Assembly: GCA_040285825.1 (NCBI GenBank)
Contig: JAUPSS010000002.1
Location: forward strand, 1,116,001-1,180,000
DNA: 64,000 nucleotides
DNA from: Eukaryota sp. TZLM1-RC
Lineage: Eukaryota > Metamonada: BaSk clade
Direction: 5' to 3'
The position numbers were made by a program, and so were the translations under genes. Positions within the stretch are counted from its first letter, which is position 1, and every line of letters begins with the position of its first letter. Shown one piece after another: positions 9,600-21,406 of the stretch. The notes beneath the pieces are model-generated. The model was given only the letters and a program-made list of their open reading frames with translations, was not told the origin of the DNA and searched no databases.

Positions 9600-10546
9600 T
9601 TGCGCAAAATAGTAGAATGCTCATAATTTTTTTAACTGGAATATTTATTGAGAGAAAAAAACCCTAGAATCTAAAATCTAGAATTCAATATCCTCCAAAC
9701 AAGCATTACTATTACTAAACCTACTCACAGCATTACGTTCATATTCTACACCAATAGCCAACAGTGCCCTTGAAATCATTGTTGGAATAGACTTGAAAAT
9801 GCAAAAAACAATTCTATTTAACCAGAAAGTGGAGTTCATTGTTTTACCAGACCTATTCAGTAACACTTTTTGGAAATTTTCAAAAAAGTGCAACCCTGAA
9901 GGTCCAATATTGCCAAAAAGAGAAATTGCAAACGGCACAAACTGATATTTCACATGTTCCCCTCTACCTAACTGTGCCAAAGGTTCTTCATATTTTTTTA
10001 TCTTCTTTTTTTCGGCGTTAGATAACGGCGAATCAGCGGAATACACTGAACGAGCAGCAGATTTTTTGCAAACATCAACTGAGACAACATCTACAACATT
10101 GAGAACACCATCGATCTCTGGAGCTACTAGATCTGCCCTTCTTTTATCAAAGGAATCATCAGTTTGTTCTGAAGACAGCTTACGTACTAATGGCTCAATA
10201 AATGCCTCTATATTGAAACTTTTGCACATGGCATATAACTGATCACGAACTGAGTCGTGAACAATTGAGCGATAAGTTATAAAATACTTACAGTTTAAAA
10301 TATGGGAAAGCGTAACAACAATCTTGCAGTGACAAATTAAATCATTTGGTAAAGAACAAGGCCATAGAAAACATCTCATTCTCATTGCAGTGGTCCATTG
10401 GTGATCATTAAGTAGAATGCTCATAATACTGTACAACTCCCTCTCAATGTCGAGGAAGGTATAATTTATTGCCATCAATTTTTTGATGCAAAGTTGGAAA
10501 ATTGTATTTATTGAATTTGCACACTTGATTAAATTAAATCATAACT
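9600..10546 (-). mobile_element. Non-LTR family C copy with CCHC-RLE C-terminus
   Basis: A 266-residue frame (9678-10478) holds the C-terminal module of an RLE-type non-LTR retrotransposon: CHCK...LSHILNC (zinc knuckle), RSIVHDSVRDQLYAM (R-H-D/N motif), EPLV, then KRRADLVAPEIDG and VVDVVSVDV (PD-(D/E)XK-like D...D core), ending LEDIEF. It reads without a stop, but everything upstream (the RT) is absent. A short family A tail (10500-10546) follows upstream. Confidence 0.75.
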
Positions 10547-11118
10547 AAGTTGGAAAATCGATTTCAAAATGTGATAATCGCAAAGCCAGTACAATTAAAT
10601 CAAAATTGAAAAAATTATGGCCTAAACAACCAACAATTTTTTACCATAAGTAAATTCTACAAATGAATATAATCGATCTTTTTCATGATCAAATCTATTC
10701 AATGAGACAACAAAAAGTTTTCAAAGATTAATAGACTCCAATTTGAGCCACCATCCACTTGTGAACTGTCGTTGACATGGATGAAACATGTATTGTTAAT
10801 ATTTAAATTCAAGTAATCGGATGGTGGACTGTCATGATGTAAATTTGTTCGAATGGTTGAAGGTGGAATGATTCAAAATTGCAAGCTCCAAAATTGACCA
10901 ATTGACAGCCGGAAAAATTATAAAGTTCAATGGAAAGGAAAAATGTATCCACAGTAGAACTAACAATTTTTAAAACAGATTCTCCAAACACAGTTTTATT
11001 ACAACTAGCAACCTCAGAACGTGGAAAGTGGGTCAAAAATAAATAAATAAAGGGATAATTGCAAAAGTACCAGTGAATTGTTCAACAGGAAGAACGAGCT
11101 AACCCTATAAATAACCCT
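10547..11118. other. Intergenic, presumed CEP104 promoter
   Basis: AT-rich, no coding frame of note. The last ~80 bp upstream of the CEP104 ATG contain a duplicated ATAACCCTA-type motif. Confidence 0.45.
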
Positions 11119-13797
11119 ATGGTGGAGTCTGCACTCCCTTTTAAAGTAGTGCAGTGCTCTTCTGAAGATCCTTCTTTTCCTGTTGTCTCTTTATGTCAAT
11201 CTTCCGACAAATCTTCACTTCGGTCTAAAACTGGCTGGGCATCGACAGACTATGCCCCAATACCTCAAGAGATAACTCTTGCACTCGAACAGAGTGTCTT
11301 TATTTCCACCATTGAACTACTATGTCATCCCTATTACATTCCTACTAAAATAGAACTCTACTTAGGGTCTTGTCCTTCCACCTCCTCCTCTCCAACCTTC
11401 ATCTCTGCCACCTTCCGTCGCCTTGGCTACTTTTCCCTCTCTTCAAATGAACACACCAAACACAAAGCAAGAGAGTTCAAAAGGGTTCCAGTTGGTAGTG
11501 ACGCTCAATTTATTAGGTTTATATTACACAGACCCTATCAAAATGAATTAAACCTTGCTAATAAACTAGGATTGGTTAGTGTAACAATCAAGGGTTATAA
11601 ATCCCAAGACTCTTCAAGACCAATCATTAGTGATGGTTCTAAATTAGGAGCACCATCCGAATCTATACAACCTGTAGTTGATTCAACAACAGCTTCCCAG
11701 ATAAAGAGGCTAATTAAAGAAAAAAATAAAGCGATCACTGTTGAGGATTATGACAAGGCGGAGGAGTTAAAGATGTTGATAGAGAAGTTTAGAACTGCGG
11801 GGGAAGAAATTCAAAGACTTGAGGTTCAGAAATCTCGTGCGGTTGCCGTTGAGGATTTTAAACTGGCCAAGAAGATCAAAAATGATATTGACGATTTGAG
11901 ACTTTCTCTTGGAGCTTATAATAATTCAACAAAACCTAAAGCTATCTGTCATCAAAGTCCAAAATTGGAGGTCAAATCTCCCATGAAAATACTTGATAAT
12001 TCACCAATCAATCAAGCAATCAATCCACCAATCAACCAACCATTCACTGATCAAACTGATGAAGAATCTTTACTCAACCCCTTTGACCAATCCTTTTCTT
12101 CTCCTGTCCAGCATCCTGATGATAGACCTATTAGACCTGCTAAAGTTCTTTCTCCAGATCCCCTACCCATTGAAAAGGAATCTAGCCCGCCAAAAGGAAG
12201 GAATGAAGTAGGCGAAAAGGCCTTGAAACCTGGAAATCCTAACATGTATGATTTGGCAGTTGATTCTGTCGAGGGGTTAAATACTACTCCCTTTCTTCCT
12301 GATCAAAAACCAAAATCGGATGACGTTCCCAAATTGACCTCTAAAGACCGGGAAACTGTTGGGGATGTGCTGGCATTAGTCGATGATGATGATATACCTG
12401 CCCTTTTGGTCTCAAAGCAGTGGCACCATCGTGTCAAAGCCGCACAACTTCTCTCTGATCTTATCCCATCTACCCCCTCTCCTAGCATTGGTTATTTGCG
12501 GGCTCTGGAGTTACTAGCTCAAGACAAACATGCAAACGTTCTTGGTCACTGTATCAGTGGTAAATTAGAAGAAACTGAAAGTATTGAGTTTGCCGGGTCT
12601 CTTTTCCAATCAGTATTGAACAACGCACTTCAACTTGCTCCTCCTTTAAAACCAGTTGAATTTTCCAATTTGATTAAAATTTTAATACATAGATCAGGAG
12701 AGAGTAATCTGAGGGTGGCAAATCTTAGCAAACGATCTGTCAAGATTTTCTCTTTATCTTCTCCAGAAAGAGCAGAGCTTGTCGTCTCGTGTGGATCTGA
12801 ACTGTTTATCGGATTGGTGGAAAAAACCAGAAACCAGAAAAAAAACTTTGCTAGAATGTCAAAAGCATTTTGTGCACCCTTATTGGTGATTATTGATGCA
12901 GTTGATGTGTTGCCTCAAAGTTCGCTGAAAACAACTCCAATAACAACAGCCATCAACAACCTCATCTCCGCCTCAGCACTTCATTCAGCTCCTGAGGTAC
13001 GGAACTTGTCTTTGGAACTAATGAAAAGGCATTGCAGAGTAGCAGGGAAACGTAATGTTATCAAGCTATTGCCTGAAGAAAGTGAATTGAAACCTGAGGA
13101 TGTTAAGCTATTGAAGTTTGTTTTGGCAGCTTTGGATTCTATTGAGGATTCATCTGCTCCTAACCCTGACGAAAGACCAATAAAGCCGCAGAAGAAGGTC
13201 GGCAATGTTGTAAAAAATGAAGAAATTATTAGTCAACAGAAAGTTGCTAAAAAAGGAGAAAAACAAAGGAAAAGGGAAGTTCCTGTAGAAGAAATCCAAA
13301 ACGTGGAGCAAGAGGTCGAAAAAGAAATTCCAAAACCTCCAACAGTTGAGATACCACCGTCACCAGCTTTAATCAATGAACCAGATGCTTACCAGATTGA
13401 GGACGATCTTGACTTTAATTGTGACTATTGCGGCTTTGCTTTTGCTGCAGAAAAAGATTTGGATCTGCATTGGTTCAATGTGTGTCCCTACATGACTTCT
13501 TGTCCTTCTTGCCAACAGATCATACCAATTGAATTACTAAATTTACATCTACTACAACAATGTGATAAGTCAAACAGTTACCGAGAATGCGAAAAATGCC
13601 ATGAAGCTGTTGCAAAGAAGAAATACAACCATCACTTCAAGTGGGGCAATTGTAAACCACCAAAACATGGCAAGTTTCTACGCTGTGTATTGTGTCACCA
13701 GAACGTGGATGCTGATAGTTGGCACGAACATGTAGAGGAAAAGTGCTTGGAAAATGAACGAGTTCCTTCCTTTCAAAAGTTGATTTCTGGAAAGTAA
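11119..13797 (+). CDS. CEP104: CEP104, ciliary-tip microtubule plus-end protein
   Basis: 892 residues from ATG to TAA; human CEP104 is 925. Domain order matches: an N-terminal jelly-roll (1-160; TGWASTDYAPIPQEITLALE, YIPTKIELYLGS), a helical UVR-like pair (195-275; AITVEDYDKAEELK and AVAVEDFKLAKKIK), a proline/serine linker, a TOG array (about 410-690; HHRVKAAQLLSDL), and a C-terminal zinc-finger set (about 765-880; CDYCGFAF, CPSCQQIIP, CEKCHEAV, CVLCHQNV). CEP104 binds tubulin and EB1 and regulates ciliary elongation and tip structure. It is convergent with the CSPP1-like gene, a plausible functional partner. A SxIP-type EB1 motif was not clearly found. Confidence 0.92.
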   Translation: MVESALPFKVVQCSSEDPSFPVVSLCQSSDKSSLRSKTGWASTDYAPIPQEITLALEQSVFISTIELLCHPYYIPTKIELYLGSCPSTSSSPTFISATFRRLGYFSLSSNEHTKHKAREFKRVPVGSDAQFIRFILHRPYQNELNLANKLGLVSVTIKGYKSQDSSRPIISDGSKLGAPSESIQPVVDSTTASQIKRLIKEKNKAITVEDYDKAEELKMLIEKFRTAGEEIQRLEVQKSRAVAVEDFKLAKKIKNDIDDLRLSLGAYNNSTKPKAICHQSPKLEVKSPMKILDNSPINQAINPPINQPFTDQTDEESLLNPFDQSFSSPVQHPDDRPIRPAKVLSPDPLPIEKESSPPKGRNEVGEKALKPGNPNMYDLAVDSVEGLNTTPFLPDQKPKSDDVPKLTSKDRETVGDVLALVDDDDIPALLVSKQWHHRVKAAQLLSDLIPSTPSPSIGYLRALELLAQDKHANVLGHCISGKLEETESIEFAGSLFQSVLNNALQLAPPLKPVEFSNLIKILIHRSGESNLRVANLSKRSVKIFSLSSPERAELVVSCGSELFIGLVEKTRNQKKNFARMSKAFCAPLLVIIDAVDVLPQSSLKTTPITTAINNLISASALHSAPEVRNLSLELMKRHCRVAGKRNVIKLLPEESELKPEDVKLLKFVLAALDSIEDSSAPNPDERPIKPQKKVGNVVKNEEIISQQKVAKKGEKQRKREVPVEEIQNVEQEVEKEIPKPPTVEIPPSPALINEPDAYQIEDDLDFNCDYCGFAFAAEKDLDLHWFNVCPYMTSCPSCQQIIPIELLNLHLLQQCDKSNSYRECEKCHEAVAKKKYNHHFKWGNCKPPKHGKFLRCVLCHQNVDADSWHEHVEEKCLENERVPSFQKLISGK

Positions 13798-15329
13798 TTT
13801 ATTAGTAAATTTGATTGTGTACAATATCTTTTAAGTAAAATTATCATTTTTAATTAATTTCATTGTTTCTAACTCGTAATTTTGTTTTCACCTAACTATC
13901 TGCATGCTCTTAGTTTTGTCAAAATAATTTGAATTTCACACATGCTATTCTGAATGAACATATTTTTCCCCGACTGTTTTTATTAGGTTAGCAATAAGGT
14001 TTTTTTACTTCAAATTGAGTATTTAGAGTCAGTATTTTGTGGTGTATAATCAGAATTGTCGTCATCGACAGAGCAGAACAATTAGGAATTTCTCAAGTAG
14101 AATTGTGGAAAAACTCTGTTGCCCATGAAGAATATAGTTGCAGCAGAGTTGGGTTTAAACAAGTGATTGATTAATGGAAGACTGGAATTAAACAACAATC
14201 AACAATAAATGGAACCAAGTACAAGGCTCTCATATCGTTGTAGATTGGTGAGGATTTTTGTTGGAATTTCTAACAACAACATCCAAATTATTTTTTTTAA
14301 AAAAAATAAAAATTATTGTTGTGAACAATGATGAACAAATATACTGTACAATTGGTATCTCAGTTTGTGACCAGTTTCAGATTTTCAATAATACCAACAG
14401 AATCTTGCTCTTGACTGAATCCCTGGATGATACATCAAATCACTCCCTTTGTTAATTACAAATTCACCAAAATATATGTCAATACTTAAAGAAATTTTAC
14501 TTCGAAAAACGTATTAGATGAACTTAAATTCTTAATTCCACTTTTTGTGATAAGTCATCGTCTCCTTTGATGACACAATCACCTCAGAGATAAGTCTTAT
14601 TTATTTTTTATAAGTTATAAGTTATTTATTTATTTGAGGGATTGTGAATGCGTTGTTGATTTGAATTTAAAACTAGGTATGTGGGCTTTTAATGCATTTC
14701 TAAATGTTCTAAAAAACGCTAATCATCACCATGAAGATAAGTGTCCGGAATTGATGAACTATCGATCAATTTTTCACAATAATCCTCACGATTGTGGTTA
14801 TTAAATGTTCGTGGCTAATGGACTTCATGTCAAAATAATTCTCTTTGGTTCATCTCAAGAACTTCACTGTTTTCATTTTTGGTTGGGAGACTTTGTTGTT
14901 CCATAAAAATACAACATGAAATTGGAGATGACTAGATCAAAAATTGCTTTAGTAAACTCAACTTAGTCAAAATGATGCACTGTTTAGATGTATAGTAAGA
15001 GTACGGTTCTATTTAAAAAAAGAGTACAAATTTACTCTTCATCAAATTAGAGAAAATGTTGATTAAAAAATAATTAATTAATTTTAATTGCAATTATCTT
15101 ATTGCTACTGCTTATTTAGAGCTTTTTACCACCCATAACTGTCATTTTCAGAGTTTGACACAAAAGCTGAAAAACAACATAGATGAACTATTAAATTAAT
15201 GTTCTCCGTTTATTTTTTTGTGGCCACAGATAGACTTCCAACATTAAAAGAAGAAAGACTAACGACAACCACTATCCTAATGTACAAGATATAATACAAC
15301 TACTAGAAAAACCTAATCAAGAACAAAAC
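13798..15329. other. 1.5-kb AT-rich intergenic region
   Basis: Lies between the convergent CEP104 and CSPP1-like genes. Only short random frames; no transposon protein, tRNA or strong repeat recognised. The 3' ends of both genes must lie here. Confidence 0.55.
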
Positions 15330-17213
15330 CTAATCAAAAACAAAATCTGTATCAACATGCATACTCATATTGACATTGGTTTCTGCTGTCATTGGCCTCT
15401 CAGCAAACTCTTTTCCTTTATTAAAGTAATTATCCCACAACCGTGATAGCGGAATATCATCTCTATCAAGATCCACAGACTCCAACAATTTAAGTTTTCT
15501 AATATTGCTCTTATCCACCCTTTCCACTTGCGTCCTCAATTGGGCTGTGCTATTCACAGATTCTGGTCTTTCGCTCTCATTAGACAATGGTAGAGGAGGC
15601 CTGGAGGAAGAAGGAATGGCAGTTGAAGGACGACTTTCAGGGAAAACAAAGGTACTGGTCGTATCAATTGACTGTTCCACCCCAACACCATTCTTTTCAA
15701 GTTTTGAAACAAGAGAAAGGTCATGAGGTAATTCTAAATCACTTTCCTCATCTGATTGATTACTTTCTGATTGATTACTTTCTGATTGATTACTTTCCAA
15801 TACTTTTTCCTCCTCCATAGTAGAATTATTTCCCAAAGAGGGTTTATGAATGGGTCGTTCATCTCTTTCATTACGACCAACAGAGGAAGTATTTGAAGAA
15901 GGAGGATGCAATGAGGAAGTGTGTTGAGTGTCAGGAACACGAGTCGATTGTTGGGCTCTTTCAAACAGTTCCTCGACTTTTTTTAAGTAATTCTCCAAAT
16001 CTTGTTTCGTGGCAAATTCCTTCCTTAAATCTTCCGGTGATATTCCACTACTCTCCACCCTGGAATGAGTGGGCTCACTTGGAGGCAGAACACGGACTGG
16101 CTGGGGGTTAGGGTCATTGTGAGTTTCAAGGTCCAAAACAGAATGCTCAGTAACAGGAGAAGAAAAATTATTAAACCCGGATTTGGTAGGTTTTTCAAAA
16201 GTCAAAACAGTAAAGTTGTCTGGTTGAGTTTTAACCCTGGGAGGAGAGCTCTCAATATCTTTTCTTTTGGAAAGTTCCTGTTCGATCTTCTCCTCATATT
16301 CTTTTTCCCTTCGTTTTTGTTCTTCATCTCTTCTTTTCTTTTCTTCCATTTGTTGTTGAAGAATATGGCGTTGTTGCAATTGTTGATTCTTTTGCTGTTC
16401 AAGTTGATGAGGGTCAATGTAACCTCTTCTCAACTCCGACACACCCGACATAAATGCCTTGTTCGGACTTTTGGAAGGCGATGAAGAAAACGAGCTTGGT
16501 TGATTGATTGGTTCTGAATATTGGTTGAAAGAAGGTGGTTGCATGTGATTTGATTGAACATTTGATTGACTCGCTGGTTGAGACTTGGGTTCTGATGGGG
16601 CTCCATTACCTGGTTGTCCAAAAGGATTAAAGTTGGCCATTTCACGTTCTTTTTTAAGTTCATACTCCATTTCCTTTCTTTTAGCTTCCTCTTGAAGTCT
16701 TTTCTTTTCTTCCATTTGCTGTTGAAGAATTAACCGTTGTTGCTGTTGTTGAACCTTTTGTTTTGCAATTTCATTTGGATCAACATGACCTCTAGTGAGT
16801 TCTGTAAGGCCAGCCATGAACTTCTTGTTATTTGAATGTGGTTCAGAAGAAATGGGCTGTGGAGAATGATTAAAATGTAAGGAACTGTGATCAGAATTTA
16901 AAACTTCATTGCGTTGTGGAGATATTGAAGAAGAAGGATCAGTTTGAGGAGGTGACCGAGAAACTTGATCAAGACGAGTAAGATTATTGCCAAAGTTGTC
17001 TTTAATAGGAGCACCATGGCCAGAACGACCAAAAGGTTGGAAGGACATGCTCTCTCGTTCTAGTTTAAGTTCATATTCACGTTCTTTACGACGTTCTTCT
17101 TCCTTTCGCCGTTGTACTTCTTCCATTTGTTTTTGTAGCTCTAGTCGTCTTTGTTCTTGCAGACGACGTTTATTTTCTATAGAGTCATCGCGACCAAGAG
17201 AAGAGAGGAACAT
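15330..17213 (-). CDS. CSPP1/CCDC66-like coiled-coil protein with internal triple repeat
   Basis: 627 residues from ATG at 17213 to TAA. Three internal repeats each hold a charged coiled coil (LQKQMEEVQRRKEEERRKER; LQQQMEEKKRLQEEAKRKEM; LQQQMEEKKRRDEEQKRREK). Two are followed by a conserved module, FQPFGRSGHGAPIKDNFG and FNPFGQPGNGAP. GGGAP-type modules after E/K/R-rich coils are typical of the centrosome/cilium proteins CSPP1 and CCDC66. The C-terminal half is Ser/Pro-rich with an acidic NQSESNQSESNQS tandem and ends with a short conserved-looking helix (LWDNYFNKGKEFAERP). In animals CSPP1 binds CEP104 at the ciliary tip, and here the two genes are neighbours. The family call is by motif; it could be another ciliary coiled-coil protein. 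Confidence 0.5.
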   Translation of the reverse strand: MFLSSLGRDDSIENKRRLQEQRRLELQKQMEEVQRRKEEERRKEREYELKLERESMSFQPFGRSGHGAPIKDNFGNNLTRLDQVSRSPPQTDPSSSISPQRNEVLNSDHSSLHFNHSPQPISSEPHSNNKKFMAGLTELTRGHVDPNEIAKQKVQQQQQRLILQQQMEEKKRLQEEAKRKEMEYELKKEREMANFNPFGQPGNGAPSEPKSQPASQSNVQSNHMQPPSFNQYSEPINQPSSFSSSPSKSPNKAFMSGVSELRRGYIDPHQLEQQKNQQLQQRHILQQQMEEKKRRDEEQKRREKEYEEKIEQELSKRKDIESSPPRVKTQPDNFTVLTFEKPTKSGFNNFSSPVTEHSVLDLETHNDPNPQPVRVLPPSEPTHSRVESSGISPEDLRKEFATKQDLENYLKKVEELFERAQQSTRVPDTQHTSSLHPPSSNTSSVGRNERDERPIHKPSLGNNSTMEEEKVLESNQSESNQSESNQSDEESDLELPHDLSLVSKLEKNGVGVEQSIDTTSTFVFPESRPSTAIPSSSRPPLPLSNESERPESVNSTAQLRTQVERVDKSNIRKLKLLESVDLDRDDIPLSRLWDNYFNKGKEFAERPMTAETNVNMSMHVDTDFVFD

Positions 17214-17294
17214 TGTTTTTCGAGTGAAAAAGAAAAATACACTTCTTCGCTTTTAAACACACTTTCTGTAAACATAATGCAAATGGTGTGAGTC
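17214..17294. promoter_or_regulatory. 81-bp bidirectional promoter region
   Basis: The CSPP1-like gene (minus) and CCT7 (plus) start 81 bp apart, so both promoters and 5' UTRs must share this interval. No TATA box is obvious. Confidence 0.6.
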
Positions 17295-18959
17295 ATGCCA
17301 TTGGACTCATCACAGCAACCAGGAATTATTCTTCTTAAGGAGGGAACCGATGACTCGCAAGGTGTTCCCCAAATTGTATCAAATATCGCTGCTTGCTCAG
17401 CTGTGGCGGATGTCGTCAGAACTACTTTGGGTCCTCGAGGTCTAGATAAGCTTATTAGGACTGCTCGTGATCGTACTATCTCTAACGACGGTGCAACTAT
17501 AATGTCTCTTCTCGATGTTGTTCATCCCGCCGGAAAAATGTTGGTCGATATATCTCGATCACAAGATTTTGAACAAGGTGATGGAACAACTTCCGTCGTG
17601 GTTCTTGCTGTCGAACTGATGAAACTCGCCAAGCCCTTCATTGAAGACAAAGTTCATCCTCGCTTCATCACATCTGCTTATAGACTTGCTCTCTCTAAAT
17701 GTTTGGAAAAGATCGAAGAACTTCAAACCACCATGACTGACTCTCAAAAGTTGTTGGAAAAGTGCGCTGCCACGTCAATGTCTAGTAAACTCATTGCTGG
17801 TTACCGTGATTTCTTTGCTCCAATGGCCGTGAATGCTGTTATGCACCTTAAGGATCATGATTATGATCTCTCACTTTTGGGTATAAAAAAGGTACCAGGA
17901 GGTTCAATGGAAGACTCTGTTTTAGTTGATGGAGTGGCCTTTCAAAAAACCTTTTCCTATGCAGGATTCGAACAACAGCCTAAAAAGTTCAAGGATCCCA
18001 AGATTGTGCTACTTAATGTTGAACTTGAGTTGAAGGCCGAAGCCACAAATGCTGAAGTACGTCTATCTGATCCCGATCAGTTTAAGTCTATTGTTGACGC
18101 TGAATGGCAAATCATTTACGACAAACTTGATGCAATCACTGCCTCGGGGGCGAATATTGTGTTATCAATGATGCCGATTGGGGATCTTGCCACTCAATAC
18201 TTTGCTGATCGTGATATTTTCTGTGCTGGTCGAGTTCCCAAGGATGATATGCGAAGGGTATCCACTGCCACGGGAGCTTCTGTTCAAAGCTCATGCAACA
18301 ACCTTTCTTCAGAAGTTTTGGGTACTTGTGAAGTTTTTGAAGAACGTCAGATCGGATCTGAACGTTTTAATCTCTTTTTGGGTGTACCAGAGTCAAAGAC
18401 GGTTACCATCATTCTCAGGGGTGGTGCTAATGAGTTTATTGAAGAAGTTGACCGTTCACTCCATGATGCTATCTGCGTTGTTAAGAGAGCTGCACAGAGT
18501 TCTAATATTGTTGCCGGCGGAGGAGCAATTGAAATGGAACTATCTAAATATCTCCGTGAATTTTCCAAAACTATTCATGGTAAGCAACAACTAATGGTTG
18601 CTGCTTTTGCTCGTGCTCTTGAGGTGGTACCTCGTCAACTCGCTGAAAATGCTGGTTTTGATACTGTTGACGTAATGAATAAGCTTCGACATTATCACCA
18701 TGTTGGAAATACCTGGGAAGGAGTTGATATAGATAATGGTGGAACTTGTGATTGTTACGAGACCTTTGTTTGGGAGCCATCATCTATAAAGGTTAATGTA
18801 CTCGCTGCTGCAACCGAAGCTGCATGTACTATTCTTTCTGTTGATGAAACTATCAAAAATCCAAAGGCGGAGCAAGGTCAACAGCAGCAGCAACCTGTGC
18901 GCGGTCGTGGAAGGGGTAGAGGTCGTGCTCCACGAGTTTTAAGAGGCCGTGGTGGTTAA
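17295..18959 (+). CDS. CCT7: TCP-1/CCT chaperonin subunit eta
   Basis: 554 residues from ATG to TAA, the usual length. Class II chaperonin signatures: [12 protein letters not shown] (near 41), [23 protein letters not shown] (GDGTTS at 95-100), [16 protein letters not shown], and VDETIKNP near the end. The eta subtype is shown by the start ([20 protein letters not shown]), [29 protein letters not shown] and the Gly-Arg tail (RGRGRGRGR). CCT folds actin and tubulin in the cytosol. Better GC content and codon bias than its neighbours fit high expression. Confidence 0.97.
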   Translation: MPLDSSQQPGIILLKEGTDDSQGVPQIVSNIAACSAVADVVRTTLGPRGLDKLIRTARDRTISNDGATIMSLLDVVHPAGKMLVDISRSQDFEQGDGTTSVVVLAVELMKLAKPFIEDKVHPRFITSAYRLALSKCLEKIEELQTTMTDSQKLLEKCAATSMSSKLIAGYRDFFAPMAVNAVMHLKDHDYDLSLLGIKKVPGGSMEDSVLVDGVAFQKTFSYAGFEQQPKKFKDPKIVLLNVELELKAEATNAEVRLSDPDQFKSIVDAEWQIIYDKLDAITASGANIVLSMMPIGDLATQYFADRDIFCAGRVPKDDMRRVSTATGASVQSSCNNLSSEVLGTCEVFEERQIGSERFNLFLGVPESKTVTIILRGGANEFIEEVDRSLHDAICVVKRAAQSSNIVAGGGAIEMELSKYLREFSKTIHGKQQLMVAAFARALEVVPRQLAENAGFDTVDVMNKLRHYHHVGNTWEGVDIDNGGTCDCYETFVWEPSSIKVNVLAAATEAACTILSVDETIKNPKAEQGQQQQQPVRGRGRGRGRAPRVLRGRGG

Positions 18960-20338
18960 ATGATCAAAACTGTATTAAGTATTAAAATAAATCAAACTTT
19001 GACTCTTTGAACCTTTTCAAATTTGTATAAAGTTTTATTACGCAACATGTGTCAGATTTTTTCATATTCATTCCAGAATATTGAAGACCACAATCAATTC
19101 AATGCACTATGGAGGTTAACTATCCTTAAAACTTATACCAGACATTAAATAATTGGTGATGATAGTCTCAAGTGATAACAATAGTATTGGAAAAGTGTTC
19201 ATGAACGGAGTATGCAGTCCATGTTCAAGTCATCATAGTGAATGGTATCAAATTTCAAGTTCAAAAAATTTAGTGAATTTTTATCAGAATTGTCTACCCA
19301 ACATCATGTTAAATACAATTTGTAGGTATCTAAAGTTTCCCCTACACAAAAATTCATTTCGTTCAATCAGGGGGTTACTATTATGGCAGGACCATTATTT
19401 GTTTTTACATTGAGCCAACAATGTTTAAATTATATGCATTAGTTTCCTTTAAACATAAATATTAATACTAAAAGGCCATTTAAACACATTTGTAGCCAAA
19501 TATGCATGGTCAAAGCAAGAGTTGTTTTTGAATTTGAGTTATCATTTCTAGGTTTACCTTCTATCTTCTACAACCCATACTATTCTTCATCAAAAGCCCC
19601 TAATAAAAGAACAAACGTGTAATCCATGACTTTGTAGTCTGTTCAATCTTCCTTAGAAGCTGTAAGGGAAAAGAAAGCGTTAGATCAGCCGACTTCACCA
19701 AATGTCGATGTTCAAACTCACTCTGTCTCATTCTGTCGACAAGAAGGTTTCATAGACTGCTAATCTGTATAAGTGTGACTAGGGGGTGGTATAATCAATT
19801 TTGATAATGAATAAGCGATTTTTAATGAAAATTTTTCAAAAGCTGTAGTTATAATAGCTGAAGTGATGGAACACGTTGGATGCCTAATTATGTTATGATC
19901 TTGCCGTAATAACGACCCCTTGCTACACTTCCATTTTAGTAAGAACTTATGAAAATTCCTTCATCAAAATATATTTTTTATCCATTCAGAACAAACATTT
20001 TCTGTAAAGCAAACCACAAGTGATTATCATATTTATGGAACTTGCAGCCCGTTATTTTTTGTACAGTATTTGTTGAATGACTATTTCATCACATTTTGGG
20101 AAAACAAGGATGTCATCAGAAGACTTGATATATAAATTAAGCTTTTGACGACTGTAAAGTTTAACGAAATAACCAAACTAAAACACTATTAATAGAGCTC
20201 TTTTTTGAGTTAAAAAACAGTATACGGTATTTGGAAAAACATTTGGGTTTCAAAAACTTTGGAATTTGTTCAGGCTTATCCCAGTTTGGTGGAATTTCCA
20301 AATCATTTTCCAACACCTTTTGGTCCACCCACAGTACA
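18960..20338. other. 1.4-kb intergenic region
   Basis: Contains the CCT7 3' end and the promoter of the RRM gene. A short frame at 19153-19413 does not match anything I recognise. No RNA gene or transposon protein seen. Confidence 0.5.
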
Positions 20339-21406
20339 ATGCTTGTTAAGTTCCTGTTACAACAGAATCTGGAGAGTCCCATTATCACTTCCATTCCCAA
20401 CACTCAACCCATTTCATCTTGTTTGCCTACACTTGCTGTTAAAACCAACCTTACCATTAAAGAATTAGAATCTCGATTCTTCTACAAGGTTAGATCTCTC
20501 AAGGACCCTAGTCCAGATTCACGTGTTACACTTGACGAAACCGTTGATCAGCTTCAACTTTCTTTCAGTTCTGCAATCCTTGTTTGTGAAGAAGAACGTG
20601 TAGATCTCCCGCCAAAACCCAACACAACTAGTCTTACCTCAAAACCTCCCTCCCCTGCTCCGGCTGTCCGTACTTCTGCACCTCACTCTACCCTCACAAC
20701 CTCTACAACTCAGACATTTTCCCCTCAAACTCAAACATTTGGTTCCAATGTTTGCTTTGAGTGTCCGGAATGTGCGAGAAGATCTCAACTCGAATCCTTT
20801 TCAATTTGTACACAAACACTCAAACCTAAGGAACCGAAAGTTGAGGAAAAAGTTTTTATTGATGAAGATTGTCAAACTGTTCAAGCCTGTCTCAATTCTA
20901 TACAGATCCAAACCGAAGAGGAAGAGTTAAGTGATGGCTCTGAGGTTGATGAATCAGAAGAAGAATTTTCAAGTAGGAACCCTTTGAACTGTTCAAGAGT
21001 AGAATTGTCTTTGGAAGAGCTGCTACCACTGAAAAGCAACAATAAACCAGTTAGTCAAATTCTGAATGATTCAAATGAATTTTGTCTGAACGACAGTCGG
21101 TCGTTATCAATGAACACTTCAATAAGACCAAAATCGTTATCAAAGTCCCCCAAGTTGACCCCCAAGTTCAAACCAAATGTCTACAATGTCAAAGTGTTAC
21201 CTTTACCACCCTCGCTGAGAGAGGAATCTGTGTTGCGAAGGGCTTTTGGTTCATTTGGATCAATACTGTCAGTTGAGTTGGGTGTAGATAAAGAGGGGGT
21301 TTCGGCTCTAATCACTTTTAGTAACAGGAATTCAGCAATCAGTGCTGTTGAAGCTCTTAACAATGTATCTTTTGATTCTGCTCAATTGAAAGTTGTTTTG
21401 GTTTAG
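20339..21406 (+). CDS. RRM-domain RNA-binding protein
   Basis: The frame is open from 20231 (a TTG), but the first ATG is at 20339 (MLVKFLLQQNL), giving 355 residues to TAG. The C-terminal ~75 residues form an RRM: NVKVLPLPPSLREESVLRRA (beta1/alpha1), FGSFGSILSVELG, GVSALITFSNRNSAISAVEA (RNP1-like beta3 and alpha2). RNP aromatic residues are only partly kept. The N-terminal 280 residues are Ser/Thr/Pro- and acid-rich, with a possible Cys cluster (CFECPECARRS) around 135. The RNA target is unknown. Confidence 0.65.
   Translation: MLVKFLLQQNLESPIITSIPNTQPISSCLPTLAVKTNLTIKELESRFFYKVRSLKDPSPDSRVTLDETVDQLQLSFSSAILVCEEERVDLPPKPNTTSLTSKPPSPAPAVRTSAPHSTLTTSTTQTFSPQTQTFGSNVCFECPECARRSQLESFSICTQTLKPKEPKVEEKVFIDEDCQTVQACLNSIQIQTEEEELSDGSEVDESEEEFSSRNPLNCSRVELSLEELLPLKSNNKPVSQILNDSNEFCLNDSRSLSMNTSIRPKSLSKSPKLTPKFKPNVYNVKVLPLPPSLREESVLRRAFGSFGSILSVELGVDKEGVSALITFSNRNSAISAVEALNNVSFDSAQLKVVLV

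Noticed and set aside
19153-19413. Possible gene between CCT7 and the RRM gene
   Set aside because: 86 codons with no recognised motif and composition like the surrounding intergenic DNA.
20231-20338. RRM gene extended upstream to 20231
   Set aside because: The extension would start at TTG; the first ATG is at 20339 and the extra residues show no conserved pattern.
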